64,000 nucleotides of DNA from Aromatoleum anaerobium. Lineage in GTDB: Bacteria; Pseudomonadota; Gammaproteobacteria; Burkholderiales; Rhodocyclaceae. Positions 10,436 to 21,897 of the stretch are shown here, piece by piece. The first letter of the stretch is position 1. Every line of letters begins with the position of its first letter. The notes under the pieces are model-generated. The model searched no databases. It saw nothing but the letters and a program-made list of their open reading frames with translations, and had not been told where the DNA came from. The position numbers and the translations under genes were made by a program. The stretch spans positions 62,001-126,000 of the forward strand of contig NZ_WTVG02000034.1 in the NCBI RefSeq assembly GCF_012910705.2, read 5' to 3'.

Positions 10436-11647
10436 ATGCCTGACCCGACTCCCCCCCGCCTGCAACGCGTCACGGTGCTCGGAGCGACCGGTTCCATCGG
10501 CATGAGCACGCTCGATGTGCTCGCCCGGCATCCGGACCGCTTCGAGGCGTTCGCGCTCACCGCGCAGGTCCAGGTCGAGCGCCTGTTCGAGCTGTGCCTG
10601 CGCTTTTCGCCGCGCTTCGCGGTGCTCGTCGATTCGGCCGCGGCGTCCGATCTTCGCCAGCGCCTGAAAGCCGCCGGTTCGGCGACGGAAGTCCTCGCCG
10701 GGGCAGGGGCGCTCGTCGAGGTCGCGGCGCATCCCGACACGGACGCGGTGATGGCGGCGATCGTCGGCGCTGCGGGCCTTGCGCCGGCGCTTGCCGCGGC
10801 GCGCGCCGGCAAGCGCGTGCTGCTCGCGAACAAGGAGGCGCTGGTGCTGTCCGGGCGGCTGTTCATGCAGGCGGTGGCCGCGAGCGGCGCGCAACTGCTG
10901 CCGATCGACAGCGAGCACAACGCCGTCTTCCAGGCGCTGCCGCAGGGTTACACGCGCGACCCGCAGCGCTGCGGTGTACGGCGCATCCTGCTGACGGCGT
11001 CCGGCGGCCCTTTCCGCGAGCGCTCGCTGGAGAGCCTCGCGAACGTCACGCCGGACGAAGCCTGCGCACATCCGAACTGGGTCATGGGGCGAAAAATCTC
11101 GGTCGACTCGGCGACGATGATGAACAAGGGGCTCGAAGTCATCGAGGCCCACTGGCTGTTCGCGGTGCCGCCGGAGGCGATCGAGGTCGTCGTGCATCCG
11201 CAGAGCGTCATCCATTCGATGGTCGAATATGCCGACGGCTCGGTGCTCGCGCAGCTCGGCAACCCCGATATGCGCACGCCAATCGCGCACGCGCTGGCCT
11301 ATCCTGAACGCATCGACGCCGGCGTGCGCCCGCTCGACCTGTTCGAGATCGGCCGGCTGAACTTCGAGCGCCCGGATTTCGTGCGGTTTCCGTGCCTGGC
11401 GCTCGCGTACGACGCGCTGCGCGAAGGCGGGGCGGCAGCGGCCGTGCTCAACGCCGCGAACGAGGAAGCGGTCGCCGCGTTCCTCGATCGCCGGGTGGGA
11501 TTCACGCGCATCCCCGACATCATTGCGGCGACGCTCGAACGCGCGTGCGATCTGTCGGTCGATTGCATCGAGGCAATCCTCGATGCCGATGCGCGCGCAC
11601 GTGAAATCGCGCGAAGTGAAATCCTCGCCCGACAGACGACTCCATGA
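10436..11647 (+). CDS. dxr: 1-deoxy-D-xylulose-5-phosphate reductoisomerase
   Basis: A 403-residue Dxr, the NADPH-dependent second step of the MEP isoprenoid pathway. The N-terminal NADPH-binding motif is [18 protein letters not shown]. The metal-binding and substrate residues lie in [11 protein letters not shown], and [21 protein letters not shown] is the conserved catalytic region. Length is typical. It overlaps rseP by 4 bases (ATGA), indicating coupled translation. Together with uppS it places isoprenoid carrier synthesis inside this envelope operon. Confidence 0.97.
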   Translation: MPDPTPPRLQRVTVLGATGSIGMSTLDVLARHPDRFEAFALTAQVQVERLFELCLRFSPRFAVLVDSAAASDLRQRLKAAGSATEVLAGAGALVEVAAHPDTDAVMAAIVGAAGLAPALAAARAGKRVLLANKEALVLSGRLFMQAVAASGAQLLPIDSEHNAVFQALPQGYTRDPQRCGVRRILLTASGGPFRERSLESLANVTPDEACAHPNWVMGRKISVDSATMMNKGLEVIEAHWLFAVPPEAIEVVVHPQSVIHSMVEYADGSVLAQLGNPDMRTPIAHALAYPERIDAGVRPLDLFEIGRLNFERPDFVRFPCLALAYDALREGGAAAAVLNAANEEAVAAFLDRRVGFTRIPDIIAATLERACDLSVDCIEAILDADARAREIARSEILARQTTP

Positions 11648-13008
11648 ACATTCTCGAATACCTGATCCCGTTCGTTCTCGCGCTCGGCCTGCTGATTCTC
11701 GCTCACGAACTGGGCCATTACCTGATCGCACGCGCGTGCGGCGTGAAGGTGCTGCGTTTCTCGATCGGATTCGGGCGCCCGCTGTTGCGCTGGACCACCG
11801 GCGCCGACCGGACCGAATGGGCGATCGCGGCGTTCCCGCTCGGCGGCTACGTCAAGATGCTCGACGAACGCGAAGGCGAAGTCCCGCCGGCCGAGTTGCA
11901 CCGCTCGTTCAACCGGCAGTCGGTATGGCGGCGCTTCGCGATCGTCGCAGCCGGGCCGCTCGCCAACTTCCTGCTCGCGATCGTGCTGTACTGGGGCCTG
12001 TTCGCGACCGGCACCGAGGAGCTCAAGCCGCGGCTCGCGCTGACCGACGGACCGAGCATCGCCGCGTCGGCCGGCGTGCGCGAGGGCGATCTCGTCGCCG
12101 CGGTCGATGACGAACCGGTGCGCAGCTGGCCCGAGCTGCGCTGGGTGTTGTTGCGCCACGCGCTCGACGCGCGCGAGGTGACGTTGCAGGTCCGCACTGC
12201 CGAAGGCGGTGACGCGCTGCGCACGCTCGACCTGTCCGGCGTCGAGGTCGACGACGGCGAGAGCGACCTGATCGCGGAAATCGGCCTGCGCCCGTGGCGC
12301 CCGCTGATTCCGCCGGTGGTGGGCCGGATCATCCCGGACGGCGCTGCGGCGGCGGCAGGCATCAGGGAAGGCGACCGTTTCGTGTCGCTTGCCGGCGAGC
12401 CAATCACGTCGTGGGTGGACTTCGTCGAGCGGGTGCGCAGCTCGCCCGGCGAATCGCTGCCGGTGCGGCTGATGCGCGGCGACACACTGGTCGAGACGAC
12501 GCTCGTGCCCGAAGTGTCGGAGGACAGAGGCGAACGCGTCGGAAAAATCGGTGTCGCGGTGGCCGAACCGCCGGGCGGACGCGAGGAGATGTTCGCAGTC
12601 GTGCGCTACGGCCTGGTCGACGGATTGTCGAAGGCGATTGCCCAAACCTGGGAAACCAGCGTATTGAGCCTCAAGATGATGGGCCGCATGCTGACCGGCG
12701 AAGTGTCATGGAAAAACCTCTCGGGACCGGTGACGATAGCGGACTATGCCGGGCAGTCGGCGAAGCTTGGATGGAACCATTACCTGAAGTTCATCGCGCT
12801 GATCAGCATCAGCCTGGGGGTGCTGAACCTGCTGCCCATCCCGGTGCTGGATGGGGGGCATTTGCTGTATTATGTGATCGAAATTATCAAGGGCGGCCCA
12901 ATTCCCGAGCGCGTGATGGAGATCGGCCAGCAAATCGGCCTGGTTGCGCTTGCAATGCTGATGGCATTCGCCTTTTACAACGACATAACTCGTCTCATTT
13001 CTGGCTGA
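11644..13008 (+). CDS. rseP: Site-2 intramembrane metalloprotease RseP
   Basis: A 454-residue inner-membrane zinc protease that in relatives cleaves the anti-sigma factor RseA and clears signal peptides. HELGH (zinc ligands H21 and H25, catalytic E22) lies in the first membrane segment. Two PDZ domains follow, around residues 115-190 and 200-290. The C-terminal [11 protein letters not shown] supplies the third ligand. bamA follows after 7 bases, as in most proteobacteria, linking it to outer-membrane stress control. Confidence 0.96.
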   Translation: MNILEYLIPFVLALGLLILAHELGHYLIARACGVKVLRFSIGFGRPLLRWTTGADRTEWAIAAFPLGGYVKMLDEREGEVPPAELHRSFNRQSVWRRFAIVAAGPLANFLLAIVLYWGLFATGTEELKPRLALTDGPSIAASAGVREGDLVAAVDDEPVRSWPELRWVLLRHALDAREVTLQVRTAEGGDALRTLDLSGVEVDDGESDLIAEIGLRPWRPLIPPVVGRIIPDGAAAAAGIREGDRFVSLAGEPITSWVDFVERVRSSPGESLPVRLMRGDTLVETTLVPEVSEDRGERVGKIGVAVAEPPGGREEMFAVVRYGLVDGLSKAIAQTWETSVLSLKMMGRMLTGEVSWKNLSGPVTIADYAGQSAKLGWNHYLKFIALISISLGVLNLLPIPVLDGGHLLYYVIEIIKGGPIPERVMEIGQQIGLVALAMLMAFAFYNDITRLISG

Positions 13009-13015
13009 ATCCCTA

Positions 13016-15316
13016 ATGAAACACAAGCTTCTCACCGGGCTGCTGACGGCCCTGTTCGCCGTCGCGCCGGTGCATGCGTTCGAGCCTTTCGTCGTCAAGG
13101 ACATCCGGGTAGAAGGTATCCAGCGAACCGAAGCCGGAACGGTATTCAACTACCTTCCGGTGCGGGTCGGAGAGACCTTCACCGAGGCGCAGGCCGCCGA
13201 GGCGATTCGCGGCCTGTTCGCCACCGGGTTTTTCAAGGATGTGCGGATCGAGGTCGAAGGGGATGTGCTGGTGGTGCTCGTCGACGAGCGTCCGGCGATC
13301 GCCCAGATCGACTTCGTCGGGGTCAAGGAGTTCGACAAGGAAGCGCTGAAGAAGGGGCTGCGCGAAGTCGGTCTGGCCGAATCGCGGATCTTCGACCGGG
13401 CGCTGCTCGAACGCGCGGAGCAGGAGCTCAAGCGGCAGTACCTGAGCCGCGGCAAATATGCCGCCGTGATCGAGACGACGGTCACGCCGCTCGAGCGCAA
13501 CCGCGTCGGGCTGAACTTCAAAGTCGATGAGGGCGAGGTGGCGAAAATCCGCCAGATCGAGATCATCGGCAACAAGGCGTTCAAGGATTCCGAGCTGCTC
13601 GGCCTTTTCCAGCTGACCACCCCGGGGTGGCTCAGCTGGTACACGAAGAACGACCAGTATTCACGCCAGAAGCTCGCCGCCGACCTCGAGAACCTGCGTT
13701 CGTATTATCTCAATCGCGGCTATCTCGACTTCAACATCGATTCCACCCAGGTGTCGATCACGCCCGACAAGAAGGACATCTACATCTCGGTGAGCGTCAC
13801 CGAAGGCGAGCGCTACACCGTCTCGGCGGTGCGCTTCGCCGGCGACCTGATCCTGCCCGAAGAGGAATACCGCAAGCTGGCGGCGATCAAGCCGGGCGAG
13901 ATCTTCTCGCGCGAAAAGCTGACGGAGACGACGAAGGCGGTCGCGGACCGTCTCGGCAACGAAGGCTACGCTTTCGCCAACGTCAATGCTTCGCCGGAAG
14001 TCGACAAGGAAAAGCGCGAAGTGGCGTTCACGATTTTTGTCGACCCGGGCCGCCGCGTGTATGTCCGACGCATCAACGTGGGCGGCAACACCAAGACCCG
14101 CGACGAGGTGGTGCGGCGCGAGATGCGCCAGATGGAAGGCGCCTGGTACGACGCTGAAGAGATCAACCGTTCGCGCACCCGCATCGACCGCCTCGGGCAT
14201 TTCGAGGAGGTGACCGTCGAGACGCCGGCGGTGACAGGGACGACCGACCAGGTCGACGTGAATTTCAGCGTCAAGGAGCGCCCGACCGGCAACCTGTCGC
14301 TTGGCGTCGGCTTCTCGAGCTCGGAGAACATCGTGCTCTCCGCGTCGGTCTCGCAGCAGAACCTGTTCGGCAGCGGCAACGCGCTGACGCTCGCGCTCAA
14401 TACCAGCGAATCGAGCCGCACCTACGCGCTGTCCTTCACGAACCCGTATTTCACGCAGGACGGCTTGAGCCTCGGCTGGGACGTCTATCACCGCACCTAC
14501 GATCCGTCGGAATCGCTGTCGGTGGCGCCGTACAAGACCGTGTCGTCGGGTGCCGGCCTGCGGCTCGGCTACCCGATCGCGGAAGACGACTCGATCAACT
14601 TCGGCCTCGCCGTCGATCGCACCGTCATCACGACGTTCGACGCGAGCCCGCAGCAGTACCTCGACTTCTGCGACCCGAACAAGGATGACTTCGACTGCGA
14701 CTCGGTGACCAGCCTGGTGGCCACCGCGGGCTGGGCCCGCGACACGCGCGACAGCACGTTCTATCCGCGCATGGGCAGTTACCAGCGCGTCTTCGGCGAG
14801 GTGAGCATCCCGCCCGGCGCGCTCCGTTATGCCAAGCTCAATTACCAGTATCAGCACTGGTTCCCGTTCGGTCGCGACTACGCGCTGATGCTCAACACCG
14901 ATCTGGGCTGGGCGAAGGGGTACGGCGGCAAGCCGTTGCCGTTCTACAAGAACTTCTACGCCGGTGGCATCGGTTCGGTGCGCGGCTTCGACCAGAGCTC
15001 GATCGGGCCGAAGGATCCGATCAGCGAAGACGCCCTGGGCGGCAACCGGCGCGTGATCGGCAACGCGGAATTCTATTTCCCGCTGCCGGGCACCGGCATG
15101 GACCGCTCGTTCCGCATGTCGGCCTTCTTCGACGTCGGCTCGGTGTGGGGCGAGGGCGACAAGGTGAACTTCGCCGACCTGCGCTACAGTACGGGGCTGG
15201 CGTTCTCGTGGAGTTCCCCGATTGGCCCGCTCAAGTTCAGTTTCGGTGTTCCGCTGAAGAAGAAGGAAACGGACGAACTGCAGAAATTCCAGTTCCAGTT
15301 GGGCTCGGTCTTCTGA
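13016..15316 (+). CDS. bamA: Outer-membrane protein assembly factor BamA
   Basis: A 766-residue Omp85 protein that inserts beta-barrels into the outer membrane. A signal peptide ([21 protein letters not shown]) is followed by five POTRA repeats to about residue 420, then the C-terminal 16-strand barrel. The barrel contains the conserved VRGF loop motif ([10 protein letters not shown]). It ends in FQLGSVF with a terminal aromatic residue, as expected for a BAM substrate. It sits between rseP and skp in the standard order. Confidence 0.98.
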   Translation: MKHKLLTGLLTALFAVAPVHAFEPFVVKDIRVEGIQRTEAGTVFNYLPVRVGETFTEAQAAEAIRGLFATGFFKDVRIEVEGDVLVVLVDERPAIAQIDFVGVKEFDKEALKKGLREVGLAESRIFDRALLERAEQELKRQYLSRGKYAAVIETTVTPLERNRVGLNFKVDEGEVAKIRQIEIIGNKAFKDSELLGLFQLTTPGWLSWYTKNDQYSRQKLAADLENLRSYYLNRGYLDFNIDSTQVSITPDKKDIYISVSVTEGERYTVSAVRFAGDLILPEEEYRKLAAIKPGEIFSREKLTETTKAVADRLGNEGYAFANVNASPEVDKEKREVAFTIFVDPGRRVYVRRINVGGNTKTRDEVVRREMRQMEGAWYDAEEINRSRTRIDRLGHFEEVTVETPAVTGTTDQVDVNFSVKERPTGNLSLGVGFSSSENIVLSASVSQQNLFGSGNALTLALNTSESSRTYALSFTNPYFTQDGLSLGWDVYHRTYDPSESLSVAPYKTVSSGAGLRLGYPIAEDDSINFGLAVDRTVITTFDASPQQYLDFCDPNKDDFDCDSVTSLVATAGWARDTRDSTFYPRMGSYQRVFGEVSIPPGALRYAKLNYQYQHWFPFGRDYALMLNTDLGWAKGYGGKPLPFYKNFYAGGIGSVRGFDQSSIGPKDPISEDALGGNRRVIGNAEFYFPLPGTGMDRSFRMSAFFDVGSVWGEGDKVNFADLRYSTGLAFSWSSPIGPLKFSFGVPLKKKETDELQKFQFQLGSVF

Positions 15317-15419
15317 GCGCCCCCAGGAAACGGCTTTGCCGTTTCCGCCCCCCGAGGGGGACAAGAAAACTTGGGGCGGCCCGGCGTTTTCTTGAGAGAA
15401 CCCGATCTACCCGATTCCG
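15317..15419 (+). repeat. Intergenic hairpin and palindromic GC-rich block
   Basis: Between bamA and skp, GGAAACGGC-TTT-GCCGTTTCC (15327-15347) forms a perfect 9-bp stem with a 3-base loop. A second palindromic block (CCCCCCGAGGGGG, from 15349) follows and then a GGGGCGGCCCGGCG stretch. No U-run follows the first stem, so it is not a classical terminator. It may instead stabilise bamA mRNA or belong to a dispersed intergenic repeat. Confidence 0.5.
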
Positions 15420-15431
15420 TTGGAGAAGCAT

Positions 15432-15935
15432 GTGAAAGTTACGACCCTGACCGTTCTTGCCGCTGCGCTGCTGAGCGTTGCCGCGCCCGCCGCCCTGGCT
15501 GAGTCCAGGCTCGGCTTCGTCAATTCCGACCGGGTGATGCGCGAGGCCGCGCCGGCAGTGCGGGCACAGCAGCGTCTCGAAAAGGAGTTCGAGAAGCGTG
15601 ACCAGGAGCTTCAACGTCTCGGCAAGGAACTGCAGGCGCTGCAGGAAGATCTCGAACGCAACGGCGTGACGATGGCCGAGGCCGATCGGCGCAACAAGGA
15701 ACGCTCGTTCAACGACCTGAACCGGGACTTCCAGCGCAAGCAGCGCGAGTTCCGCGAAGATCTGAACCAGCGCCGCAACGAGGAGCTCGCGTCGGTGCTC
15801 GACCGCGCGAACCGCGCCGTCAAGCAGATCGCCGAAGCGGAAAAATACGACGTGATCCTGCAGGAAGCCGTGTACGCGAGCCCGCGTATCGATATCACCG
15901 ACAAGGTGATCAAGGCGCTGGCGGACAGCAAGTAA
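15432..15935 (+). CDS. skp: Periplasmic OMP chaperone Skp/OmpH
   Basis: A 167-residue periplasmic chaperone that escorts outer-membrane proteins to BamA. The chosen start is GTG 15432 (MKVTTLTVLAAALL), with GGAG seven bases ahead. The alternative TTG 15420 would place the ribosome site inside the coding region. A signal peptide ends at AALA before ESRLGFVNSDRVM. The middle is a long charged coiled coil (about residues 35-125), as in the tentacles of Skp. It lies between bamA and lpxD, as usual. Confidence 0.95.
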   Translation: MKVTTLTVLAAALLSVAAPAALAESRLGFVNSDRVMREAAPAVRAQQRLEKEFEKRDQELQRLGKELQALQEDLERNGVTMAEADRRNKERSFNDLNRDFQRKQREFREDLNQRRNEELASVLDRANRAVKQIAEAEKYDVILQEAVYASPRIDITDKVIKALADSK

Positions 15936-15947
15936 GCGCAGCGTTCC

Positions 15948-16955
15948 ATGTTCCGCCTGGATGAACTCGTCGAGCGCCTCGGCGGTGAACTGCTGGGTGA
16001 CCCGGCAACGGCGGTGCACCGCGTCGCGACCCTGGAGCAGGCTGGCGAAGGCGATCTCGCGTTCCTCGCGAATCCGAAATACCAGTCGCGCCTCGCCGCG
16101 TGTGGCGCGTCCGCGGTCATCCTCGCACCCGCTGCGCGCGACCTGACCGGCCTGCCGCGCATCGTCACCGCCGATCCGTACATCTATTTCGCGCGCGTCG
16201 CGCAGCTGTTCAACCCGCCCGAAGCGTTCGTGCCGGGCGTGCATCCCGCGGCGAGCGTCGCGAGTCCCGTTCCGGCTTCGGCGACCGTCGCGGCCGGGGC
16301 GTCGATCGACGTCGACGTCGAGCTCGGCGAACACGCCGTCATCGGCGCGGGCTGCCGCATCGGGCGCGGCGCCCGCATCGGCGCGGGCTCGCGGCTCAAT
16401 GCCAATGTCACGATCTATCACGACTGCGTGGTCGGGCGCGACTGCATCGTGCATGCCGGCGCGGTGATCGGCGCGGACGGGTTCGGCTTCGCGCGCGAGC
16501 GCGACGGCAGCTGGGTCAAGATTCCGCAGGTCGGCCGCGTCGTCATCGGCGACGACGTCGAGATCGGCGCCAACACGACGATCGACCGCGGCGCGCTCGA
16601 CGACACGGTCATTGGCGACGGCGTCAAGCTCGACAACCAGATCCAGATCGGTCACAACGTGCGCATCGGTGAGCACACCGCGATCGCGGGCTGCGTCGGC
16701 ATCGCCGGCAGCACGACGATCGGCGCGCGCTGCATGATCGGCGGCCAGGCCGGCATCATCGGGCACCTCGAGATCGTCGATGACGTCGTGGTGTCCGCGG
16801 GCACGCTGGTGACCAAATCAATCCGCCGGCGCGGCGTCTACACCGCGAACCTGCCGGTGCAGGGCCACGCCGAATGGGTGAAAAACTTCGCCCACTTGCG
16901 CCATCTGGATGCGCTGGTCGATAGAATACGCGCCCTCGAAGAACGCAAAGAATGA
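15948..16955 (+). CDS. lpxD: UDP-3-O-(3-hydroxyacyl)glucosamine N-acyltransferase
   Basis: A 335-residue LpxD, the third step of lipid A synthesis. The N-terminal substrate-binding domain (about residues 1-100) is followed by a left-handed beta-helix of hexapeptide repeats ([16 protein letters not shown] and similar). The catalytic His is in the [11 protein letters not shown] segment. A short C-terminal helix follows. It overlaps fabZ by 4 bases (ATGA). Confidence 0.97.
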   Translation: MFRLDELVERLGGELLGDPATAVHRVATLEQAGEGDLAFLANPKYQSRLAACGASAVILAPAARDLTGLPRIVTADPYIYFARVAQLFNPPEAFVPGVHPAASVASPVPASATVAAGASIDVDVELGEHAVIGAGCRIGRGARIGAGSRLNANVTIYHDCVVGRDCIVHAGAVIGADGFGFARERDGSWVKIPQVGRVVIGDDVEIGANTTIDRGALDDTVIGDGVKLDNQIQIGHNVRIGEHTAIAGCVGIAGSTTIGARCMIGGQAGIIGHLEIVDDVVVSAGTLVTKSIRRRGVYTANLPVQGHAEWVKNFAHLRHLDALVDRIRALEERKE

Positions 16956-17410
16956 AAAGCCCGGTGATCGCCATGGATATCAACGAAATTCTCCAGTACC
17001 TTCCGCACCGCTATCCCTTTCTGCTCGTGGATCGCGTGCTGGAGATCGAAGAAGGCAAGCGCATCCTCGCGTTGAAGAACGTGACGATGAACGAGCCGTT
17101 TTTTCCTGGCCACTTTCCGCATCACCCGGTGATGCCGGGCGTGCTGATCGTCGAGGCGATGGCGCAGGCCGCGGCGCTGCTGTCGTTCAAGAGCATGGGC
17201 GTCAAGCCCGACGAGAACTCGGTGGTCTATTTCGCCGGCATCGACAACGTGCGCTTCAAGCGCCCGGTGGTCCCCGGCGACCAGCTGCTGTTCGACGTCG
17301 TCATCACGCAGAGCAAGCGCAACATCTACAAGTACAAGGGCGTCGCCCGCGTCGGTGGCGAGCTCGCGACCGAAGCCGAGCTGACCTGCGCGCTCAAGAC
17401 CTTGTCATGA
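16952..17410 (+). CDS. fabZ: 3-hydroxyacyl-[ACP] dehydratase FabZ
   Basis: A 152-residue hot-dog fold dehydratase of fatty acid synthesis. [27 protein letters not shown] (catalytic His) and [12 protein letters not shown] (catalytic Glu) are present. The start at 16952 overlaps the lpxD stop. An internal ATG at 16973 ([10 protein letters not shown]) would also fit the family length, so the first seven residues are uncertain. Placement inside the lpx cluster balances fatty acid and lipid A synthesis. Confidence 0.96.
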   Translation: MKSPVIAMDINEILQYLPHRYPFLLVDRVLEIEEGKRILALKNVTMNEPFFPGHFPHHPVMPGVLIVEAMAQAAALLSFKSMGVKPDENSVVYFAGIDNVRFKRPVVPGDQLLFDVVITQSKRNIYKYKGVARVGGELATEAELTCALKTLS

Positions 17411-18177
17411 TCCATCCGACCGCCATCGTCCATCCGGGCGCTGCGCTCGGAGCAAACGTCGCCGTCGGCCCGTATTCGATCATCGGCGAGCACGTCGAGA
17501 TCGGCGACAACACGCGCATCGGGCCGCACGTCGTCATCGAAGGTCGCACCCGCATCGGGCGCGACAACGAGATCTTCCAGTTCTGCTCGATCGGCGCGGC
17601 GCCGCAGGACAAGAAATACGACGACGAGCCGACGCGGCTCGAGATCGGCGACCGCAACACGATCCGCGAGTTCTGTTCGTTCAACGTCGGCACGAGCCAG
17701 GACGCCGGCGTGACCCGCGTCGGCAGCGACAACTGGGTCATGGCGTACGTCCACATTGCGCACGACTGCGAGGTCGGCGACCACACGATCTTCGCCAACA
17801 ACGCGACGCTCGCCGGACATGTGCACGTTGGCGACTGGGCGATCCTTGGCGGTTTCACCGGCGTGCACCAGTTCGTGCGCGTCGGCGCGCACAGCTTCTG
17901 CGGCGTCGGCACCGTGCTGCTGCAGGATCTGCCGCCGTTCGTGACCGTCGCCGGCAATCCGGCAAAGCCCCACGGCATCAACAGCGAAGGCTTGCGGCGG
18001 CGCGGTTTTTCCGCCGCGGGCATCGCGGCGATCAAGCGCGCGTACCGCGCCCTTTACCGCTCCGGGCTGAGCTTCGACGAAGCCCGCACGCGCATCGGCG
18101 AGATCGCCGCCGACCATTCCGAAGTCGCTCCGTTCGGGGCCTTTCTTTCGGCCTCCGCGCGCGGCGTCGTCCGCTGA
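17407..18177 (+). CDS. lpxA: UDP-N-acetylglucosamine O-acyltransferase
   Basis: A 256-residue LpxA, the first committed acyl transfer of lipid A. ATG 17407 ([18 protein letters not shown]) overlaps the fabZ stop by 4 bases. The longer frame from 16909 merely reads through fabZ. Hexapeptide beta-helix repeats span residues 1-180. [20 protein letters not shown] contains the catalytic His, and the C-terminal helical domain follows [12 protein letters not shown]-like sequence. Confidence 0.96.
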   Translation: MIHPTAIVHPGAALGANVAVGPYSIIGEHVEIGDNTRIGPHVVIEGRTRIGRDNEIFQFCSIGAAPQDKKYDDEPTRLEIGDRNTIREFCSFNVGTSQDAGVTRVGSDNWVMAYVHIAHDCEVGDHTIFANNATLAGHVHVGDWAILGGFTGVHQFVRVGAHSFCGVGTVLLQDLPPFVTVAGNPAKPHGINSEGLRRRGFSAAGIAAIKRAYRALYRSGLSFDEARTRIGEIAADHSEVAPFGAFLSASARGVVR

Positions 18178-18181
18178 GCCG

Positions 18182-19357
18182 ATGGCGACGCGCATCGCGA
18201 TGGTCGCGGGCGAGGCCTCCGGGGATCTGCTCGCGAGCCACCTGATCCGCGCGATCCGCCAGAAAATCCCCGATGCGGAGTTCTACGGCATCGGCGGGCC
18301 GAAGATGCAGGCCGAGGGCTTCGACGCGCTGTGGCCGTGCGAGCGCCTCGCGGTGCATGGCTACGTCGATGCGCTGAAGCGTTATCGCGAGCTGTCCGGC
18401 ATCCGCAAGGCGCTGCTGCGGCGCGTGCGGCAGGAACGGCCGGACGCGTTCATCGGCGTGGACGCGCCCGACTTCAACCTGTGGCTCGAAGGCAGGATCC
18501 GTTCGTCCGGCATTCCGGCGATCCATTTCGTCAGCCCGTCGATCTGGGCGTGGCGCGGCGGGCGCATCAAGGGCATCGCGCGCTCGGTGTCGCACATGCT
18601 GTGCCTGTTTCCGTTCGAGCCGGCGCTGTACGAGAAGGCCGGCATCCCGGTGAGCTACGTCGGGCATCCGCTCGCCGACGTGTTTCCGCTCGCGCCGGAC
18701 CGCGCCGCGGCGCGCGAACTCCTGAACCTCCCTGCCGACTGCAGGATCGTCGCGCTGCTGCCGGGGAGCCGCCAGTCCGAGGTGCGCAATCTCGCGGCGA
18801 CCTATATCGAGACGGCGCGTCTCCTCGCCGAGCGCCACCCGGACATCGGCTTCGTCGTTCCGCTGGCGACACGCGAGACGCGCGCGCTGTTCGAGCAGGC
18901 GCTGCACGCGGCCGACGCCGACGAGCTGCCGATCCGCCTGCTGTTCGGCCATGCGGTCGAGGCGATGACGGCGGCCGACGTCGTGCTCGTCGCGAGCGGC
19001 ACCGCGAGCCTTGAAGCGGCGCTGCTGAAGCGGCCGATGGTGATCAGCTACCGCATCGGCAAGTGGCAGTACCGGCTGATGAAACGCATGGCCTACCTGC
19101 CGTGGGTCGGCTTGCCGAACATCCTGTGCAACGACAGCGTTGTGCCCGAGCTGCTGCAGGACGACGCGACGCCGCAAGCGCTGGCCGACGCGCTCGACCG
19201 CTGGCTCAACGACGCCGGCGCGTGTGCCGAGCTTGCGCTGCGCTTCGAGGCGCTGCATCGCGAGTTGCGCCAGGACACCGCCGGGCGTGCGGCGGCCGCG
19301 ATCCTTCCCTACCTGAACCGGAGCCCCGAATGGAAGCCATCCCGGCAATCGGCCTGA
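18182..19357 (+). CDS. lpxB: Lipid-A-disaccharide synthase
   Basis: A 391-residue GT19 glycosyltransferase that joins lipid X and UDP-2,3-diacylglucosamine. The N-terminal [16 protein letters not shown] motif, [12 protein letters not shown] and the C-terminal [17 protein letters not shown] are diagnostic. It starts 4 bases after lpxA and overlaps rnhB by 28 bases. Confidence 0.97.
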   Translation: MATRIAMVAGEASGDLLASHLIRAIRQKIPDAEFYGIGGPKMQAEGFDALWPCERLAVHGYVDALKRYRELSGIRKALLRRVRQERPDAFIGVDAPDFNLWLEGRIRSSGIPAIHFVSPSIWAWRGGRIKGIARSVSHMLCLFPFEPALYEKAGIPVSYVGHPLADVFPLAPDRAAARELLNLPADCRIVALLPGSRQSEVRNLAATYIETARLLAERHPDIGFVVPLATRETRALFEQALHAADADELPIRLLFGHAVEAMTAADVVLVASGTASLEAALLKRPMVISYRIGKWQYRLMKRMAYLPWVGLPNILCNDSVVPELLQDDATPQALADALDRWLNDAGACAELALRFEALHRELRQDTAGRAAAAILPYLNRSPEWKPSRQSA

Positions 19358-19944
19358 TCTGCGGCGTCGACGAGGCCGGGCGCGGACCGCTCGCGGGTTC
19401 GGTCGTCGCCGCCGCGGTGATCCTCGACCCGGCCCGCCCGATCGACGGCCTGAACGACTCGAAGAAGCTCACCGAGCGGGCGCGCGAACGCCTCGCGCCG
19501 CTGATCCGCGAGCGGGCGATCGCGTGGGCGGTCGCCGAAGCGAGCGTCGAGGAGATCGACCGCCTGAACATCCTGCACGCGACGATGCTGGCGATGCAGC
19601 GAGCGGTGGCCGCGCTCGGCTGCGTGCCGGACCTCGTGCGGGTCGACGGCAACCGCTGCCCGCCGCTGGCAGTGCCGGCCGAGGCGGTCATCAAGGGCGA
19701 CGCGACGGTGCCGGCGATCGCCGCGGCGTCGATCCTCGCCAAGACGGTACGCGACGCGCAGATGATCGCGCTCGACGGCAAGTATCCCGCGTATGGTTTC
19801 GCGAGCCACAAGGGTTACCCTACGGCTGAACATTTCCTCGCGCTGCGCCGCCACGGCGTCGTCGCGTGCCACCGCCGCAGTTTCGCGCCGGTGCGCGAGC
19901 TGCTCGACAATCCCGAACTCTGGCCTGCGGGGACGCTGACATGA
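19330..19944 (+). CDS. rnhB: Ribonuclease HII
   Basis: A 204-residue RNase HII that removes RNA from RNA-DNA hybrids, including single ribonucleotides. ATG 19330 is inside the end of lpxB. The longer frame from 19063 is overlap read-through. The catalytic signature [15 protein letters not shown] supplies the first Asp-Glu pair. VRVDGNRCP and the SILAKTVRD segment supply the other acidic/metal-site regions. The last gene with a clear function in the lpx run, it overlaps the next start by 4 bases. Confidence 0.96.
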   Translation: MEAIPAIGLICGVDEAGRGPLAGSVVAAAVILDPARPIDGLNDSKKLTERARERLAPLIRERAIAWAVAEASVEEIDRLNILHATMLAMQRAVAALGCVPDLVRVDGNRCPPLAVPAEAVIKGDATVPAIAAASILAKTVRDAQMIALDGKYPAYGFASHKGYPTAEHFLALRRHGVVACHRRSFAPVRELLDNPELWPAGTLT

Positions 19945-20396
19945 CTTTTCATCACCTGATGCTGTTCCTGCACCTCGTCGGCGTCGTCGTGTGGGTCGGA
20001 GGGATGGCGTTCGCGTACCTGTGCCTGCGCCCCGCGGCCACCGCGCTGCCTCCGGCGCAGCGGCTGCCGCTGTGGGCCGCGGTGTTCGCGCGCTTTTTCC
20101 CGCTGGTATGGACGAGCGTCGCGCTGGTTGCCGCGAGCGGGGTTGCGATGCTGGTCGACACCGGCTTCGCGCGGGCGCCGGTCGCGTGGCACGTGATGCT
20201 CGTCACCGGCTTCGTGATGATCGCGGTGTTCATGTGGATCTGGGCAGGGCCGTGGCGCGCGCTGCAGTCGGCGGTGGCCGGCGAGAACTGGGCGGGCGGC
20301 GCGGTCGCGCTGAACCTCATCCGCCAGCGCGTCGCGTTCAACCTCGCGCTCGGCTTCGTCACGATCGCGATCGCGACGCTGGGGCTCGGGCTGTAA
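19941..20396 (+). CDS. CopD-like four-helix membrane protein
   Basis: A 151-residue hydrophobic protein with about four membrane segments (near residues 5-25, 50-70, 83-103 and 130-150). [22 protein letters not shown] carries His residues in the first helix, and WHVML lies at the third. This matches the CopD/YwlC-like haem- or copper-associated membrane family in layout. The assignment is by resemblance. ATG 19941 overlaps the rnhB stop. Confidence 0.6.
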   Translation: MTFHHLMLFLHLVGVVVWVGGMAFAYLCLRPAATALPPAQRLPLWAAVFARFFPLVWTSVALVAASGVAMLVDTGFARAPVAWHVMLVTGFVMIAVFMWIWAGPWRALQSAVAGENWAGGAVALNLIRQRVAFNLALGFVTIAIATLGLGL

Positions 20397-20417
20397 GGGT
20401 CTGGCGCGCCGTTCGCA

Positions 20418-21203
20418 GTGAAAACGATCACTTCCCGCGACAATCCGGCCGTCAAACGCCTGCACGGGCTCGCGCATTCGGCGCGCGACCGGCGCAGCGA
20501 GAGCCGCACGCTGCTCGACGGTGCGCATCTCGTGCGGGCTGCGCTCGACGCCGGCTGGCCGCTGCGCGAACTCATCGCGAGTGACCAGGGGCTCGCCCGC
20601 GCCGAGATTGCGGACCTGATCGAGCGCTGCCCCGGCGTGCCGGCGATCCACCTCCCCGACGCGCTGTTCGCGCACATCAGCCCGGTCGACACGCCGTCGG
20701 GTCTGATCGCCATCATCGACCTGCCGGCGCCGCCGTCGACACAGGCATTCACCGAATCGCTGCTGGTGCTCGACGGCGTGCAGGACGCCGGCAACCTCGG
20801 CACGATCCTGCGCACTGCGGCGGCCGCGGGCGTGCGCGACGTGCTGCTGACCCCGGGCTGCGCACAGGCGTGGTCGCCGCGCGTGCTGCGCGCCGGCATG
20901 GGCGGGCACTTCTGCGTGCGGCTGCACGAACATGCAGACGTCGCGGCGCTGCTGCGGGGCTACCCGGGACAGATCCTCGCGACGGGGCTCGGCGCCGGCG
21001 TGCGCGGGCTGTACGAAATGGACTTGCGCGGAGCGGTCGCGTGGCTGTTCGGCGCGGAAGGCCGGGGGCTGTCTGCGGCAGTTGCGGCGCTCGCGACCGA
21101 CACGGTCGTCATTCCGATGCCGGGCGCCGTCGAGTCGCTGAACGTCGCGGCGGCCGCGGCGGTGTGCCTGTTCGAGCAGGTGCGCCAGCGCCGCGCCGCA
21201 TAG
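20418..21203 (+). CDS. TrmH/SpoU-family RNA 2'-O-methyltransferase
   Basis: A 261-residue SPOUT methyltransferase with an N-terminal substrate-binding domain (about residues 1-95). The three knot motifs follow: LDGVQDAGNLGTILRTAAAAG, WLFGAEGRGLS and IPMPGAVESLNVAAAAAVCLFE. The family methylates ribose in rRNA or tRNA, and the exact target cannot be told from sequence. The start is GTG 20418 with 21 bases to the upstream gene. It is convergent with bioD. Confidence 0.88.
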   Translation: MKTITSRDNPAVKRLHGLAHSARDRRSESRTLLDGAHLVRAALDAGWPLRELIASDQGLARAEIADLIERCPGVPAIHLPDALFAHISPVDTPSGLIAIIDLPAPPSTQAFTESLLVLDGVQDAGNLGTILRTAAAAGVRDVLLTPGCAQAWSPRVLRAGMGGHFCVRLHEHADVAALLRGYPGQILATGLGAGVRGLYEMDLRGAVAWLFGAEGRGLSAAVAALATDTVVIPMPGAVESLNVAAAAAVCLFEQVRQRRAA

Positions 21204-21219
21204 CGCGACGCCGGGGCGG

Positions 21220-21897
21220 TCAAGCGGGCAGTCGCAGCGCCGCGGCGACTTGCGCCGGGCCGGCGCCGGCGACGTGCGGGACGACGCCGAGCAGCGGCGC
21301 GGGGATGCGCCGCCGCAGCGCTTCGAGGTTCTCGTCGACCCGCAGCATCGCCGGGTCGATGCGGTTCGCGATCCAGCCGGCGAGCGTCAGGCCGCGCGCC
21401 GCGATCGCCTCGACGGTCAGCAGCGCGTGGTTGATGCAGCCCAGGCGCATGCCGACGACGAGGATCACCGGCAGCCCGAGCTCGCGTGCCATGTCCGCCG
21501 TGTCGTAACGGTCGCCGAGGGGCACGCGGAACCCGCCGATGCCTTCGACGATGACGACGTCCGCCTGCGCGCGCAGGCTCTCGAACGCTGCGCGGATGCG
21601 CGCCGGGTCGATGTCGATGCCTTCTTCGGCAGCCGCAATGTGCGGCGCGACCGGCGTCTTCAGGCAGTAGGGGTTCAGCTGGTCGAGGCCAGGGTCGAAG
21701 CTGGAGGCCGCACGCAGCTGCGCGGCGTCCTCGTTGAGCCACTCGCCGGCGATCCACTCGGCGCCGGCGGCAACCGGCTTCATGCCGAGCGCGCGGTGGC
21801 CGTCCCGCCGCGCCGCATGCAGCAGGGCGCAGGCAACGAAAGTCTTGCCGATCTCGGTGTCGGTTCCGGCGAGGAACCAGGCGCGGGGTTCAGTCAT
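21220..21897 (-). CDS. bioD: Dethiobiotin synthetase
   Basis: A 225-residue BioD that closes the ureido ring of dethiobiotin from DAPA, CO2 and ATP. The P-loop is [10 protein letters not shown] near residue 11. KPVAAGAEW and [10 protein letters not shown] are the substrate and Mg regions. It is the last gene of bioA-F-H-C-D. Its start overlaps the bioC end by 8 bases. Confidence 0.95.
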   Translation of the reverse strand: MTEPRAWFLAGTDTEIGKTFVACALLHAARRDGHRALGMKPVAAGAEWIAGEWLNEDAAQLRAASSFDPGLDQLNPYCLKTPVAPHIAAAEEGIDIDPARIRAAFESLRAQADVVIVEGIGGFRVPLGDRYDTADMARELGLPVILVVGMRLGCINHALLTVEAIAARGLTLAGWIANRIDPAMLRVDENLEALRRRIPAPLLGVVPHVAGAGPAQVAAALRLPA

